A stretch of 64,000 nucleotides of DNA from Magnetofaba australis IT-1 (GTDB lineage Bacteria; Pseudomonadota; Magnetococcia; Magnetococcales; Magnetococcaceae). The stretch lies in NCBI RefSeq assembly GCF_002109495.1, contig NZ_LVJN01000019.1:620001-684000 (forward strand), given 5' to 3'. Shown here one piece after another: positions 1 through 8,942 of this stretch. Within the stretch, counting starts at the first letter, position 1; the number at the start of each line of letters is the position of its first letter. The notes below the pieces were generated by a model, which saw only the letters and a program-made list of their open reading frames with translations, was not told the DNA's origin and did no database searches. The position numbers and the translations under genes were made by a program.

Positions 1-1356
1 GGGCAGGGCCACTTGGCCGCCGCAGGTTTGGAGCGCACCGAGGAGGGGACGCAGGCGTTCCTGTACGGACCCGTCTACCAGAATGTCGATCTGGAGGTGG
101 TGTGTCGTCGCGGCGGCGTGCGCCCGGAAAATCTGATTGAACTGAGCCGCGCCAATCTGGTGGTGGGGGCTGGCGGCGGCTATGAAGCGCGTCTGCTGGA
201 GTTGCGCGCGCTGGCGCCACAGCTGGACTGGATCGCGTTGGAGGATCTCTCGACAGAGCAGATTCTGCAACTCGTCGAAGCTGGGAAATATGACTGCACC
301 ATCGCCTCCTCCAACATCGTTGCGATCAACCGGCGGTACTATCCAGAACTCGTCGTAAAATTCCCCTTGGACGCGGGCAATGCGCTGGCTTGGGCGTTGC
401 CCAAGCGCGCGGTGTTCCTGCAGCGCGAGTTGCAGCGCTGGTTTGAAAAAATTCGCGCCAACGGCCAGTTTGATGATGTGTTCGAGCGCTACTACGGCTA
501 TATGACGCTGGAGCCGGAAGACTACGACTATGTAGACAATCGGAGCTTTGTGCAGCGCATTGAGAGTCGATTGCCTCAGTATGAGCGTTGGTTCAAGAAG
601 GCGGGTCGGCGCTATCGCATCCCCTGGCGGCTGCTGGCGGCGCAATCGTATCAGGAGTCCCATTGGAACCCTGAGGCAAAGAGTCCCACCGGCGTGCGCG
701 GCATCATGATGTTGACGCGCGTTACCGCCAAGGCTTTGGGGGTGAGCAACCGGCTGGACCCCAAACAGAGCATCATGGGCGGCGCCCGCTATCTGGCGAA
801 TATGCGAAGACGCTTGCCAAGTGAAATTACCGAACCGGACCGCACCTGGATCGCGTTGGCGGCGTATAATGTGGGGCTGGGCCATGTGATTGACGCGCGC
901 ACCCTGGCCAAGCGTAAAGGGCTGAATCACAATGAGTGGCCAGCCTTACGTGAAGTACTGCCGCTATTGGCGCAACGCAAATACTACCGTACCCTCAAAC
1001 GCGGATACGCGCGCGGGATTGAACCTGTGTTGTATGTGCGCAAGATCCGCCATTATCGCGATATTTTGGAAAAGTTGGATGGTGGCGGCATCGCGCCAAC
1101 CCCGCCACAAACCGTGATCTCAAACAGTCCTTCCGCAGCGTCTGTCGACGCAATGAGAACCTCGATGGCCACAGGTCAGGGTCTCCAGCATCAACAACAA
1201 GGCTCTGAGGGGGGGCTCTCTGGCCAAAATGGGAGCGTCTCATCTCCAATGCGAGAGACGTCTTTGGCAGTGGAGACGCGCGCGGAACCGCAACCGCGCA
1301 TGGCTGAAAAGCCGAGACCCGCACCGCGACCAAAAAAACGTCAGTCCAACAGGTAA
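1..1356 (+). CDS. mltF: Membrane-bound lytic transglycosylase F, 5' end outside window
   Basis: Cleaves peptidoglycan glycan strands between MurNAc and GlcNAc at the outer membrane. The reading frame is open to base 1, so the signal peptide and first part of the periplasmic solute-binding-like domain lie to the left; the visible start of that domain is the [11 protein letters not shown] segment. A lysozyme-like SLT domain follows, with catalytic Glu in QESHWNP, then GVRGIMMLT and an [10 protein letters not shown] motif. The last ~85 residues are a low-complexity, Pro/Arg-rich tail ending in a basic KKRQSNR cluster, longer than is usual for MltF. The domain order (SBP_bac_3 then SLT) is what separates MltF from other transglycosylases. 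Stop TAA is at 1354-1356. Confidence 0.88.
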   Translation, partial: GQGHLAAAGLERTEEGTQAFLYGPVYQNVDLEVVCRRGGVRPENLIELSRANLVVGAGGGYEARLLELRALAPQLDWIALEDLSTEQILQLVEAGKYDCTIASSNIVAINRRYYPELVVKFPLDAGNALAWALPKRAVFLQRELQRWFEKIRANGQFDDVFERYYGYMTLEPEDYDYVDNRSFVQRIESRLPQYERWFKKAGRRYRIPWRLLAAQSYQESHWNPEAKSPTGVRGIMMLTRVTAKALGVSNRLDPKQSIMGGARYLANMRRRLPSEITEPDRTWIALAAYNVGLGHVIDARTLAKRKGLNHNEWPALREVLPLLAQRKYYRTLKRGYARGIEPVLYVRKIRHYRDILEKLDGGGIAPTPPQTVISNSPSAASVDAMRTSMATGQGLQHQQQGSEGGLSGQNGSVSSPMRETSLAVETRAEPQPRMAEKPRPAPRPKKRQSNR

Positions 1357-1747
1357 CAGCCGCGACATACCGGGTCGTTGAAGCGTTTTGTTCAGGGCCT
1401 GTTATCAAGAGCACCGACAACATCTGGACCTCCACCCATCAAACAGGGCGCGCCATTTCTCCTCTGCATGGCATACTGATTGCTTGCTCTTGTTTACTGT
1501 TAAGGTGAGATTTAGCTTGAGCGTACGCGTACAGATTTGTGGCGCGCATGCCGATAAGCTTTTTAGGAAATGTTTCGGCAACGTCTGGATCCATTTGAGG
1601 CGTCCGGATTTGCAGGAATGGCGGATTCTCATTTGCTATCCTGCGCCAAAACAGGTAGAAAACATCATTGATGCATTCCTTAGCCGCGCGAACCTGTGCA
1701 GGCCAGAAATACGTTTGCAGCGTTAATCAGATTCTACGGGCAGAGCC
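1357..1747. other. 391-bp intergenic region, no gene recognised
   Basis: Noticeably more AT-rich than its surroundings. Open frames exist here on both strands, but they have no plausible ribosome-binding site, no recognisable domain and unusual composition. The segment probably holds the promoter of the downstream pilus-like operon. I could not find a convincing -35/-10 pair with normal spacing. Confidence 0.4.
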
Positions 1748-2251
1748 ATGAAGAAGAAGTTAGTTCGCACTTTTTTGCTCGCACTCGCCATCGTATTGGC
1801 GGTTGCGTTGCCCTATCAGGCGCTCAAAACGCTGGACTCCTATCAGGCGTATGAAGATAGTAGAGCCTACAGCAATTTGCGGCTCAGGAGCATCGGCGAT
1901 GCCAAAAAGTATGCTGCTGGCGTCAAGCGCTACAAAGAGTTTAAAGATAAAGTCGAGGAGTATGTAATCGCCGCCAAGGAGTCCGGCGCCGAAAGCAAAG
2001 CCTGGGTGCGGTACGAGGTGGATATTGAAAATCGCGCGGTGCCGGTCTCACTGATGCGTGTGCTGCTTGATAATGCGCGCCATGGCGAGCAATATTATTT
2101 TGATCCTACAGAGCTTGAGATCACGTCGCCCGTCTATGTCAATGAGGCCGGGCAAGGCATCCAGTCGCTGCTGACCGAAGACGGCGCGGAGCTTGGTTCG
2201 AAGGTTCTGGTTACACTGAAGGGGACCTATATGGTCTTTCAGCGCCAATGA
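1748..2251 (+). CDS. Small inner-membrane protein, PilO/GspM-like candidate
   Basis: A 167-residue protein with one N-terminal membrane segment (about residues 7-24) and a charged, probably helical stretch to about residue 75, followed by a small periplasmic domain. This is the shape of PilO/GspM-type proteins, which scaffold type IV pilus or type II secretion platforms. Sequence alone does not prove membership; the assignment rests on the next two genes, which look like PilM/PilN (GspL) and PilP (GspC). Its stop overlaps the next start by four bases (ATGA), so the genes are translationally coupled. It could also be a lineage-specific pilus accessory protein. Confidence 0.6.
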   Translation: MKKKLVRTFLLALAIVLAVALPYQALKTLDSYQAYEDSRAYSNLRLRSIGDAKKYAAGVKRYKEFKDKVEEYVIAAKESGAESKAWVRYEVDIENRAVPVSLMRVLLDNARHGEQYYFDPTELEITSPVYVNEAGQGIQSLLTEDGAELGSKVLVTLKGTYMVFQRQ

Positions 2252-3690
2252 TGAAATCTTCAGGAGATCTGACCCTCATCGAAGTTGATGGGGTGACCTA
2301 TAAGCTGAGTAAGAGTCGCGCGCACTTGGTGCCAGACCTGCGCGAAGTTCATGGCGGCAAATGGGTTGTCAGCGACTATAAAGGCGCTGAGCCGCGGATG
2401 ATGTCAGTGGAATCCCAGGCGCGCTATGCCGACGTGTTGGTCCAGCGCAAGCTGCAAGAACTGGGTGAGATTGGCAATCAGACCCGTGTGCTGACGCACT
2501 GGAAGCAGGCGCGGGGCAAAGGCTCTACGGATATCTGCTTCACCATCGTTGACAATGACGTCATCAGTCCTTACGAGGACGCCGCGTTTGATGATGAAGA
2601 TCACCATTTGCAGTTCTCGCATAATGCGTTGCTCTATTCCGTGCTGCGTAATATGGGCGGCGGAAAAGTGACTGCGGTGCTGTTTGAGCATGACCGTCAT
2701 GTGGATTTCATGATTGGACGTTCGGGCAAAGTGCTCGGCGCCGGTCGGCTCTCCTCTTACGCAGCCACAGAAGAAGCAAAAAGCGCATTGGCGGAGTCAC
2801 TGGCTGACGAATTGAAGCGCATGTGTGAGGAAGCGCACGCCAAAATCGATCAGATCATTCACTATGGATTCCTTGTGGCCCAGGCCGGGGCTGAGGACAG
2901 CGATACTGAAGCGAGTCTGTCCGGCACGCTGCAAGGTTTCGGCGCGTCGACCAATACGGGGAGCGAAGAGACCGGTGGTTGGGCCCAATCCACCGCGCAT
3001 TCCGCCAGTGATGTCAAACTCGATTCTGAATGGGTGAAAGTGACAGCTGAACGGCTCGGCTGCGATTGCAACATGCAGAAGGCCACGCGTCTGAACCTGG
3101 ATGACGGCGGCTTTGTTATGACAGGCTTGCCTGCTGTCCTCAAGCATTTGGATACAGCCGACTCCTCGTCAACCATGGCGGCTAAGTTGAGTTATGTGAG
3201 TACCCGCCTGGCCCCGATGATGCTCTTTCTCACCGCGGTGGTGACCCTGCTGCTCTTCTTTACGGGTTGGTGGTTCGACAAAGAAGCCAATTCCATCATT
3301 TTTGATGAATCTTTAGAGGGGCAACTGACAAGCTCAACGCTGCCTCAGGTGGAAGGCGCGGTCTCCCAGTATGACAATGGCGTCATTGGTTTCAGCGAAA
3401 AACTCGCCAGCTTACGCGACTCCATGGATGTTCAGCAGATCTTGCATGATCTGTCTGCTGCGCGTGAGGACAAGAGTATCTTCATCGACAAGATGAGCGT
3501 GGCTTTTGATCAGCAGAAAAAACCGATCATCAAAATCGTGGGCCGGGTCATGGACCCGTTTGAGAAAGCAAACCAGGATTATGATCACTTTTTGACTGCT
3601 TTGAAGAGAGTCAAATACGTGGTGAAAGCCAAGAAGTTCACCACGGACATTACCCAAATTTTCTTTAACGTCGACTTAAGCAGAGAGTGA
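2248..3690 (+). CDS. PilM/PilN-like (GspL-like) bitopic inner-membrane protein
   Basis: 480 residues: a cytoplasmic N-terminal part (about 1-310) that may be a degenerate actin-like fold as in PilM or GspL, one membrane segment at about 321-343, and a periplasmic C-terminal domain of about 135 residues. That topology is a PilM-PilN fusion, or GspL. A Ser/Thr/Gly-rich stretch (about 215-250) looks like a linker. I see no clear nucleotide-binding motif, so any ATPase-like role is doubtful. It overlaps its upstream neighbour by 4 bp and the next gene by 4 bp, so all three should be made together. The likely role is anchoring a pilus or secretion assembly ATPase to the periplasmic platform. Confidence 0.6.
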   Translation: MMKSSGDLTLIEVDGVTYKLSKSRAHLVPDLREVHGGKWVVSDYKGAEPRMMSVESQARYADVLVQRKLQELGEIGNQTRVLTHWKQARGKGSTDICFTIVDNDVISPYEDAAFDDEDHHLQFSHNALLYSVLRNMGGGKVTAVLFEHDRHVDFMIGRSGKVLGAGRLSSYAATEEAKSALAESLADELKRMCEEAHAKIDQIIHYGFLVAQAGAEDSDTEASLSGTLQGFGASTNTGSEETGGWAQSTAHSASDVKLDSEWVKVTAERLGCDCNMQKATRLNLDDGGFVMTGLPAVLKHLDTADSSSTMAAKLSYVSTRLAPMMLFLTAVVTLLLFFTGWWFDKEANSIIFDESLEGQLTSSTLPQVEGAVSQYDNGVIGFSEKLASLRDSMDVQQILHDLSAAREDKSIFIDKMSVAFDQQKKPIIKIVGRVMDPFEKANQDYDHFLTALKRVKYVVKAKKFTTDITQIFFNVDLSRE

Positions 3691-4445
3691 CCGTGAACAC
3701 AAAGATGTTTGGGGTGATCGCCCTCTTAATTGTCACTGCATCCCTCGTGGGAACAGGTGGTTACGCTGTTTTGATCTACTCGCAAGAGGGCGCTTTTGCG
3801 AAGCAGAAAACCAATGTGACGCCTTCGATGTTCCCTGATTTCCCACGGCTGCCGGAAATTAAGAAGGCGCCCGACGTTGACAAGGAGTTGGAGAGCGTCT
3901 TGGAGGCGAATATTGGCATGTTGGGCCAACTGCGCACGCCGCGTAGTCGCGAGACAGGCGGCATCAATTTGGCGATGATCGGCTACTCCAACACCTCCAT
4001 CAGAAGCCAGGACGCAGTGGATCTGGCGCCGCCCGAAGATTTTGGCTCGCGCATTATCTCCATGGCGTACGTTGCGGGGAAAGATAAGTTCGCCGTCATT
4101 GATGGCAAACTCTATCGTGAAGGCGAAGAGTTCCAAGAGGGCGCGCGCATTCGCACAATCACGCCAGAGAAGGTGCTTATTGCTGGCCGCGAAATCCGTC
4201 AGTGGGTTGAGGTGTTTAATCCGGTTGAAGTGGCCGCTGTGGAGCCGGTTCAGGAAGATCCCTTGCTTGCAGATGCAAAACTGAAACAGGAACAGCAGAA
4301 CATCAGCGCAAAAGGGCCAGGTAGTCCAAAAAATGGCGCATTTGGCGTGAACTTCGACTCCCTGGGCGGCAATGTCAATCAGGCTGGTCAGACGATGGAA
4401 ACACTCAAGAGCTTAACAGATATGATCAATACCTTGAAGCAGTAG
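3687..4445 (+). CDS. PilP/GspC-like periplasmic protein
   Basis: 252 residues with one N-terminal membrane anchor (about 8-30), a Pro-rich linker and a C-terminal domain containing FAVIDGKLYREGEEF followed by TPEKVLIAGREIRQWVEV. This resembles the homology-region domain of GspC or PilP, which contacts the outer-membrane secretin. The last ~50 residues are Gln/Asn/Gly-rich and probably disordered. The start is GTG at 3687, within an overlap with the previous gene. It is the last gene of the three-gene operon, ended by the strong hairpin at 4461-4497. No secretin (PilQ/GspD) gene follows, so the partner must be elsewhere. Confidence 0.62.
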   Translation: MTVNTKMFGVIALLIVTASLVGTGGYAVLIYSQEGAFAKQKTNVTPSMFPDFPRLPEIKKAPDVDKELESVLEANIGMLGQLRTPRSRETGGINLAMIGYSNTSIRSQDAVDLAPPEDFGSRIISMAYVAGKDKFAVIDGKLYREGEEFQEGARIRTITPEKVLIAGREIRQWVEVFNPVEVAAVEPVQEDPLLADAKLKQEQQNISAKGPGSPKNGAFGVNFDSLGGNVNQAGQTMETLKSLTDMINTLKQ

Positions 4446-4460
4446 GCAAAGGGTGTGATG

Positions 4461-4497
4461 AAAAAAAAGGCCGCCTCTAAAAGGCGGCCTTTTTTTA
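4461..4497. terminator. Bidirectional rho-independent terminator
   Basis: Perfect stem AGGCGGCC against GGCCGCCT extended by A8 on the left and T7 on the right, with a 5-base loop. It serves the pilus-like operon on the plus strand and the DUF523 gene on the minus strand. The stop codon of the minus-strand gene lies inside the T-tract. Confidence 0.9.
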
Positions 4498-5460
4498 TGC
4501 GTGGTTGCGGAGTTTCAACTCCTTGGGGTGCGGATTGAGATAGATTTGATCCAGCAGGTAGTCGCACTCAAATCGGCGCGCATAACTGCGGATAAGCGTG
4601 ATGGGCACAATCAAAGGGAGATTTTGGGCGCGGTAATCTTCAATCGACTGGAGCAGCTCTTGCTTGTCACAAGCCGTGAGTTGGTTTTTGAAGTATCCCA
4701 TCGCATGGTGCAGGGCGTTGACGTGTCGGCTGATTCGCGCCGGGGTCGCCATCAATTTGTGTATGCCTGTATGATACGCATTCAGGCGCGCTGAGAAGTC
4801 GCCCTGCTCGCCTTGTGCGACAATTTGCCCGAGTAATTTGAGACCATCAGCATGGCGAGCCATAAACAGTAGCTTATGCCGCCGATGAAACTGTTCTAAG
4901 CCGTTGCTGGTTGGGCACTGATCAATCAGCTCCCGCCAGCGCTGCTCCACAAAAAGACGCTCGACAAAGTTTTCCCGGATGCGTAGATCGTGCAGCCGTC
5001 CCTCTTCTTCCACCGGTAGCGTTGGAAAACGTTGCATCAGAGCGTGGGCAAAAAGCCCACGACCTTCGGCGATGGGGGCGTTTTTATCGTTGTAGACTTT
5101 GACGCGCTCCATGCCGCAAGAGGGGGATTTGCTTTTGAGCACAAAGCCGCACAATGGGGCTTGTTGCTGTAAAGCATCAAGCTTTGTATCACACCAAACG
5201 CGCATGTGATCAGTGACATCGCTCTGTGTCAAAGGGATCTGCATGCGCGGAGCGTCGGGATTGCCTATCAGACGAAAGGTGGGACGAGGCGTGGGGTATC
5301 CCGCCTCAACTTCCGGGCACAGAGGCACAAACTCCGCATATGCGCTGAGAATGTCGGTGAGGAATCGATCTCTCTTGTGGCCGCCGTTGTAGCGGACCTC
5401 TTCTCCCAACAGGCATGCGCTCACGCCGACTCGGATTTTATCACTCACCTGTCGCTCCAT
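4495..5460 (-). CDS. DUF523 and DUF1722 domain protein (YbgA-type)
   Basis: 321 residues. The N-terminal half is DUF523, with VGVSACLLGEEVRYNGGHK and KSKSPSCGMERVKVY carrying the conserved cysteines. The C-terminal half is DUF1722 (YbgA), with the GYFKNQLT segment and the IVPITLIRSYARRF helix near the end. The same fusion is widespread, often near photolyase or MerR genes, but its biochemical role is not settled; the conserved cysteines suggest metal or sulfur chemistry. It ends inside a shared terminator and converges on the pilus-like operon. There is no operon partner on its strand. Confidence 0.85.
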   Translation of the reverse strand: MERQVSDKIRVGVSACLLGEEVRYNGGHKRDRFLTDILSAYAEFVPLCPEVEAGYPTPRPTFRLIGNPDAPRMQIPLTQSDVTDHMRVWCDTKLDALQQQAPLCGFVLKSKSPSCGMERVKVYNDKNAPIAEGRGLFAHALMQRFPTLPVEEEGRLHDLRIRENFVERLFVEQRWRELIDQCPTSNGLEQFHRRHKLLFMARHADGLKLLGQIVAQGEQGDFSARLNAYHTGIHKLMATPARISRHVNALHHAMGYFKNQLTACDKQELLQSIEDYRAQNLPLIVPITLIRSYARRFECDYLLDQIYLNPHPKELKLRNHA

Positions 5461-5495
5461 CTCTACGCATCTGGCGCGCGCGCGCGGAAATGTGA

Positions 5496-7199
5496 TTACT
5501 CTTCTTCTGGCGCATCGTTGATGTCGGCGAAGATGACGCGATTGCGCCCCGAGCGTTTGGCGCGGTAGAGCGCATTATCCGCGCTCTTGAGCAGCGTATC
5601 AGGTTCATCCCCTGGGGATTGCGGGTAGACCGCGACACCGATGCTGATGGTGACTTTCAGGCCATCGACAACCATCTCCTCAATACGCTCGCGCAGACGG
5701 TCAGCAACCTTGATGGCGCCTTCCGGATATGTATTGGGGAGGATCGCCACGAACTCTTCGCCGCCGTAGCGGCAGGGGAAGTCGATGTTGCGGAAATGAT
5801 CCTTCATTTCGGCGGCGATTGCCTGCAGCACCCGGTCACCCTGATCGTGCCCATGTTCGTCATTGAAGCGTTTGAAGTGGTCGACGTCAAAGATCAGTAG
5901 GCCGAGTTGCATATGGTAGCGTTTGGCTCGATTGAGCTCTTCGGCCAGCACCTCGTCCAAGCGGCGACGATTGAGCAGACCGGTCAACGCATCGGTGGTG
6001 GAGAGTTCGCGCAGTTGGCGTTCGAGTTTCTTCTCATCGGTCACATCGCGGATCAACGCAGCGGAGCCGATGCGTTCGGAACCATCATCGTTCTTGATGG
6101 AGCAGGCGTAGAAGTTGAGCACGCGGCTGTTGTAGACGATGGTGTCAGGCATCTCCAAGCCGTTGGTGTCGAGATAGTTCTGCACGTAGTCCGGGTCATC
6201 CAGCAGATTGATAAAGCCCTCTTTGACGATCTGTTGGTCGGATTTGCCCAGCAAGCGTTCGGCGGCGGGGTTGACCAGCACCACCTCGCCCAGAGGGTTG
6301 GTCACCACGATGCCCTCCTTGGCGGAGAGAATGATGGTGGTCAGCTTGTTGCGCTCGGATTGCAAGCCGCTGTAAGTGCGTTGTAACTCATTGGTCATGG
6401 TGTTGAAGATCTGGCCCATGCGGCTGAGCTCATCCTTGCCGTCTTCAGGCACCTTGGAGTTCCAATCGCCATTGGTGACATCGCCCATGGCGTTGCTGAC
6501 GCGATTGATGGGGGCGACCACTGAGCGATTCACCACCAGAAGCAGAAGAAGGATGATGACGCCCAGCGATACCACCAGCAGCAGGATGCCTTGCATCTTG
6601 GCGTGGGCAATATCGTTTTGCACCGGCACCAGCGATGTTGTGAGTTTCAGAATGCCGCGCAGACGCTCGTTCTCGCCATGGCAGGCCGCGCACTCTTCAC
6701 CGCTATGGATTGGCGCCCAGAAGGTGACGCTGCTCACGCCGGAGTTTTCATCCATGGCGTAGTCAGCCACATAGCCTTTGGCGAAAAGGCCGCTATGGAC
6801 TGTCGAGCGCTTGGTGTCGCTTAATACTTTGTTCGGCGGCTTGGGGTTGCTCTTAATGTGAAACGCCTCATCGCCCAGTCGACTGTTCACGGCGTTGATG
6901 GTTTCGTTGTCGTGAAACGCTTCAACGCCATTGACGCGCAGAATACGAAAATCGATGATGCCCGGCGTGGCGGTGAGATTGGCGGCGAAGTCTTCCGCCA
7001 CCTCAGCGTTCCCAGAGAGCATGACGGTTTGCAGTGTCTGGCTGACGCTGGTGGCCAGCAGCCCCATGGTGCGTTCGTTTTGCGCCAAGATAGCCTGTTC
7101 CTGCTGGCGCAGGAAGAAGAACATCATGGCGCACAGGCCGACCATCACGGCGGAGCCGATGAGGAAGAGAATTCGGTTGCCGATGCTGTGTATGCTCAT
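5496..7199 (-). CDS. Diguanylate cyclase with periplasmic CxxCH sensor, HAMP and PAS
   Basis: Predicted to make c-di-GMP from GTP. In order: membrane segment (about 9-30), periplasmic domain, a CAACH haem-c attachment motif at about 170-174, second membrane segment (about 203-224), HAMP, PAS (about 285-395) and GGDEF. The active site reads YGGEEF, and an RNID inhibitory I-site sits five residues before it, so activity with product inhibition is likely. The periplasmic part resembles the DUF3365/Tll0287-like haem domains, which suggests redox or gas sensing. I use ATG 7199, which has AGGA seven bases upstream, not the TTG at 7223. It is divergent from the AEC transporter. Confidence 0.88.
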   Translation of the reverse strand: MSIHSIGNRILFLIGSAVMVGLCAMMFFFLRQQEQAILAQNERTMGLLATSVSQTLQTVMLSGNAEVAEDFAANLTATPGIIDFRILRVNGVEAFHDNETINAVNSRLGDEAFHIKSNPKPPNKVLSDTKRSTVHSGLFAKGYVADYAMDENSGVSSVTFWAPIHSGEECAACHGENERLRGILKLTTSLVPVQNDIAHAKMQGILLLVVSLGVIILLLLLVVNRSVVAPINRVSNAMGDVTNGDWNSKVPEDGKDELSRMGQIFNTMTNELQRTYSGLQSERNKLTTIILSAKEGIVVTNPLGEVVLVNPAAERLLGKSDQQIVKEGFINLLDDPDYVQNYLDTNGLEMPDTIVYNSRVLNFYACSIKNDDGSERIGSAALIRDVTDEKKLERQLRELSTTDALTGLLNRRRLDEVLAEELNRAKRYHMQLGLLIFDVDHFKRFNDEHGHDQGDRVLQAIAAEMKDHFRNIDFPCRYGGEEFVAILPNTYPEGAIKVADRLRERIEEMVVDGLKVTISIGVAVYPQSPGDEPDTLLKSADNALYRAKRSGRNRVIFADINDAPEEE

Positions 7200-7373
7200 G
7201 GACCAATCCTGCAAATTAGGCAAACGCCGAAATCGGCCAAACAGTGGGAGCCCTTATTGTGGGCGCAATTAATTCCTGCTTATTCGCATATATTTACAAA
7301 AACACAGTATATCAGCCGAAAGGGCGCATGAGAATGTCTGTCTGCGTTTACGCTGGGGTTTTGGAGAGGGTCG

Positions 7374-8279
7374 ATGGTTGAACCGTACTGGGCGTTGGCG
7401 TTGGTGTGTCTTGGCTGGGGCTTAAAGCGGGTCGGCGCCATGCGCGCTGACGCCGCTGTTGCGCTGAATGCATATGTGGTGACGGTGGCTCTTCCCGCAC
7501 TGGTCTTGCTACGACTTCCGGGGTTGCGGCTGAATGCCGAGGCGATCGTGCCAGCGGTGACGCCTTGGCTCTTGTTGGCGCTCTCAGCTCTTGCTGTGCT
7601 GGGATTGAGTCGGGTGTTTTCCTGGTCGCGCGGGGTCACGGGGTGCCTGTTGCTCACAGTTCCGTTGGGGAACACGTCGTTTTTGGGGTTCCCTTTGGTC
7701 GAAGCGTGGTTTGGGCCGGAACCTGTGGTCTATGCGATGATCTACGACCAGCTGGGGACGTTTCCATTATTGGCGTCTTATGGCGCGATCATTTTGGCGA
7801 CCTATGCCCATGGGGAGCGTCCTGGGCCGCTGGGAATCGCCAAGCGCATTCTCGTGTTCCCGCCATTTGTGGCGCTGTTGGCGGGGTTGGCTTTGCATGG
7901 CGTGGTGTGGCCTGAGGCGATCAGCGGGCTGCTGGAGCGGGTGGGCAATTCGTTGATGCCTGTGGTGATGCTGGCGGTGGGATTGCAATTGGAGCCGCGT
8001 TTGAGTCGTGATCTTTGGGCGCCGATGGGACTGGGGTTGGGACTGAAATTGCTGGCCGCGCCGTTGCTGTTCGGCTTGGTTGGCGCGGCGATGGGGCTGG
8101 CGGGCATTGGCTTTGAAGTGAGCGTATTTGAAGCGGGTATGGGCTCCATGATCACAGCAGGGGCCTTGGCGGCGTCTGCGGGTTTGGCGCCGCGCTTGGC
8201 CGCCGCCATGGTGGGGGTGAGCATTCCCCTCTCGTTCGTAACACTGCCGCTGATTCATGCGCTGTTTGTTGCGCGATAA
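7374..8279 (+). CDS. AEC family transporter (auxin efflux carrier type)
   Basis: 301 residues, almost entirely hydrophobic, with about ten membrane segments in two five-helix halves, as in bacterial AEC permeases such as YfdV and MdcF. The motifs NTSFLGFPLVEAWFG (first half) and FEAGMGSMITAGALAASAGL (second half) match the family's substrate-site loops. The substrate cannot be told from sequence; bacterial members move malate, malonate or other organic anions. The start ATG has GGAGAGGG just upstream. It is divergent from the diguanylate cyclase and has no obvious metabolic partner. Confidence 0.86.
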   Translation: MVEPYWALALVCLGWGLKRVGAMRADAAVALNAYVVTVALPALVLLRLPGLRLNAEAIVPAVTPWLLLALSALAVLGLSRVFSWSRGVTGCLLLTVPLGNTSFLGFPLVEAWFGPEPVVYAMIYDQLGTFPLLASYGAIILATYAHGERPGPLGIAKRILVFPPFVALLAGLALHGVVWPEAISGLLERVGNSLMPVVMLAVGLQLEPRLSRDLWAPMGLGLGLKLLAAPLLFGLVGAAMGLAGIGFEVSVFEAGMGSMITAGALAASAGLAPRLAAAMVGVSIPLSFVTLPLIHALFVAR

Positions 8280-8346
8280 CGCGCGCCATTGCGCTTTGCC
8301 TCGGAGTGCTGTTGGATAGAGATGATTTGCTTAACCTTCTGATCCA

Positions 8347-8733
8347 GTGAGCTGTTTGTTGATGACGTCGTTGAATCCCGATCCCGGTTGGAGCCAAGCG
8401 CAAGCGCGCGAGACAGAGCTGTATTGCCGACTGCGCAATCGACAACGGGCGCAGGAGTTGGCGGGCTTCTATTTGCGTTTTGTGTATACGCCGGTGGATG
8501 AGGCGTTATGCCGCCGTATTGTGGCGTTGATTGCTGAGCAGGGGTGCGTCGCGCAGACGGTGACGCCACACTGGGTGCGTCAACGATTGCATCAGCTGCG
8601 TCAGGCGCGGCCAGAGTGGTGGGGCGAGCAGCCGCGGGAGTATGCCTGGGACCAACGTTTGCGCGAGCTTGACCGGTTGAGTCGGGTGATGGGTGTGGCG
8701 TGTGATACGGCTCAGGGGGATTTTGTGGAGTAG
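8347..8733 (+). CDS. Hypothetical protein, Arg/Leu/Trp-rich
   Basis: A 128-residue frame (GTG start at 8347, or ATG at 8362) with no recognised domain. It is soluble, rich in Arg, Gln, Leu and Trp, and looks helical throughout, with alternating charged and hydrophobic residues (for example WVRQRLHQLRQARPEWW). It lies in the gap after the AEC gene on the same strand and ends just before a palindromic repeat. Composition agrees with its neighbours, which favours a real gene; no function can be proposed. Confidence 0.5.
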   Translation: MSCLLMTSLNPDPGWSQAQARETELYCRLRNRQRAQELAGFYLRFVYTPVDEALCRRIVALIAEQGCVAQTVTPHWVRQRLHQLRQARPEWWGEQPREYAWDQRLRELDRLSRVMGVACDTAQGDFVE

Positions 8734-8822
8734 GGGACGGCCCATTCGCAGATTATATAGTCACCGCAATTCTGAATTGCACAGGCTCCTCAATGATTGT
8801 GTGACACAGGTAAAGCTTGCGC

Positions 8823-8913
8823 TGACTATTGGCCTCCGGCTGGCCGGAGGCGGGATTCTTAAGGGTCTGTGACCCTTAAGCGGGTGTGGGCGGAGCCCTC
8901 GATATCTCCTCGC
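8823..8913 (+). repeat. Mosaic palindromic repeat, copy A
   Basis: Begins TGACTATTGGCC and contains two strong hairpins: GCCTCCGGC-TG-GCCGGAGGC and CTTAAGGGTC-TGT-GACCCTTAAG, followed by a shorter GGGCGGAGCCC hairpin and the tail TCGATATCT. The head and hairpin order match copies C (32104) and E (49260). It sits downstream of the minus-strand ABC-F gene and the plus-strand hypothetical, where it may act as a terminator or mRNA-stabilising element. Confidence 0.8.
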
Positions 8914-8942
8914 TTCAAATGTTTAATTCTCTTCTGCGGCGA

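Noticed and set aside
1388-1726. Plus-strand open frame of 112 codons
   Set aside because: AT-rich, no ribosome-binding site and no recognisable domain; part of an intergenic region.
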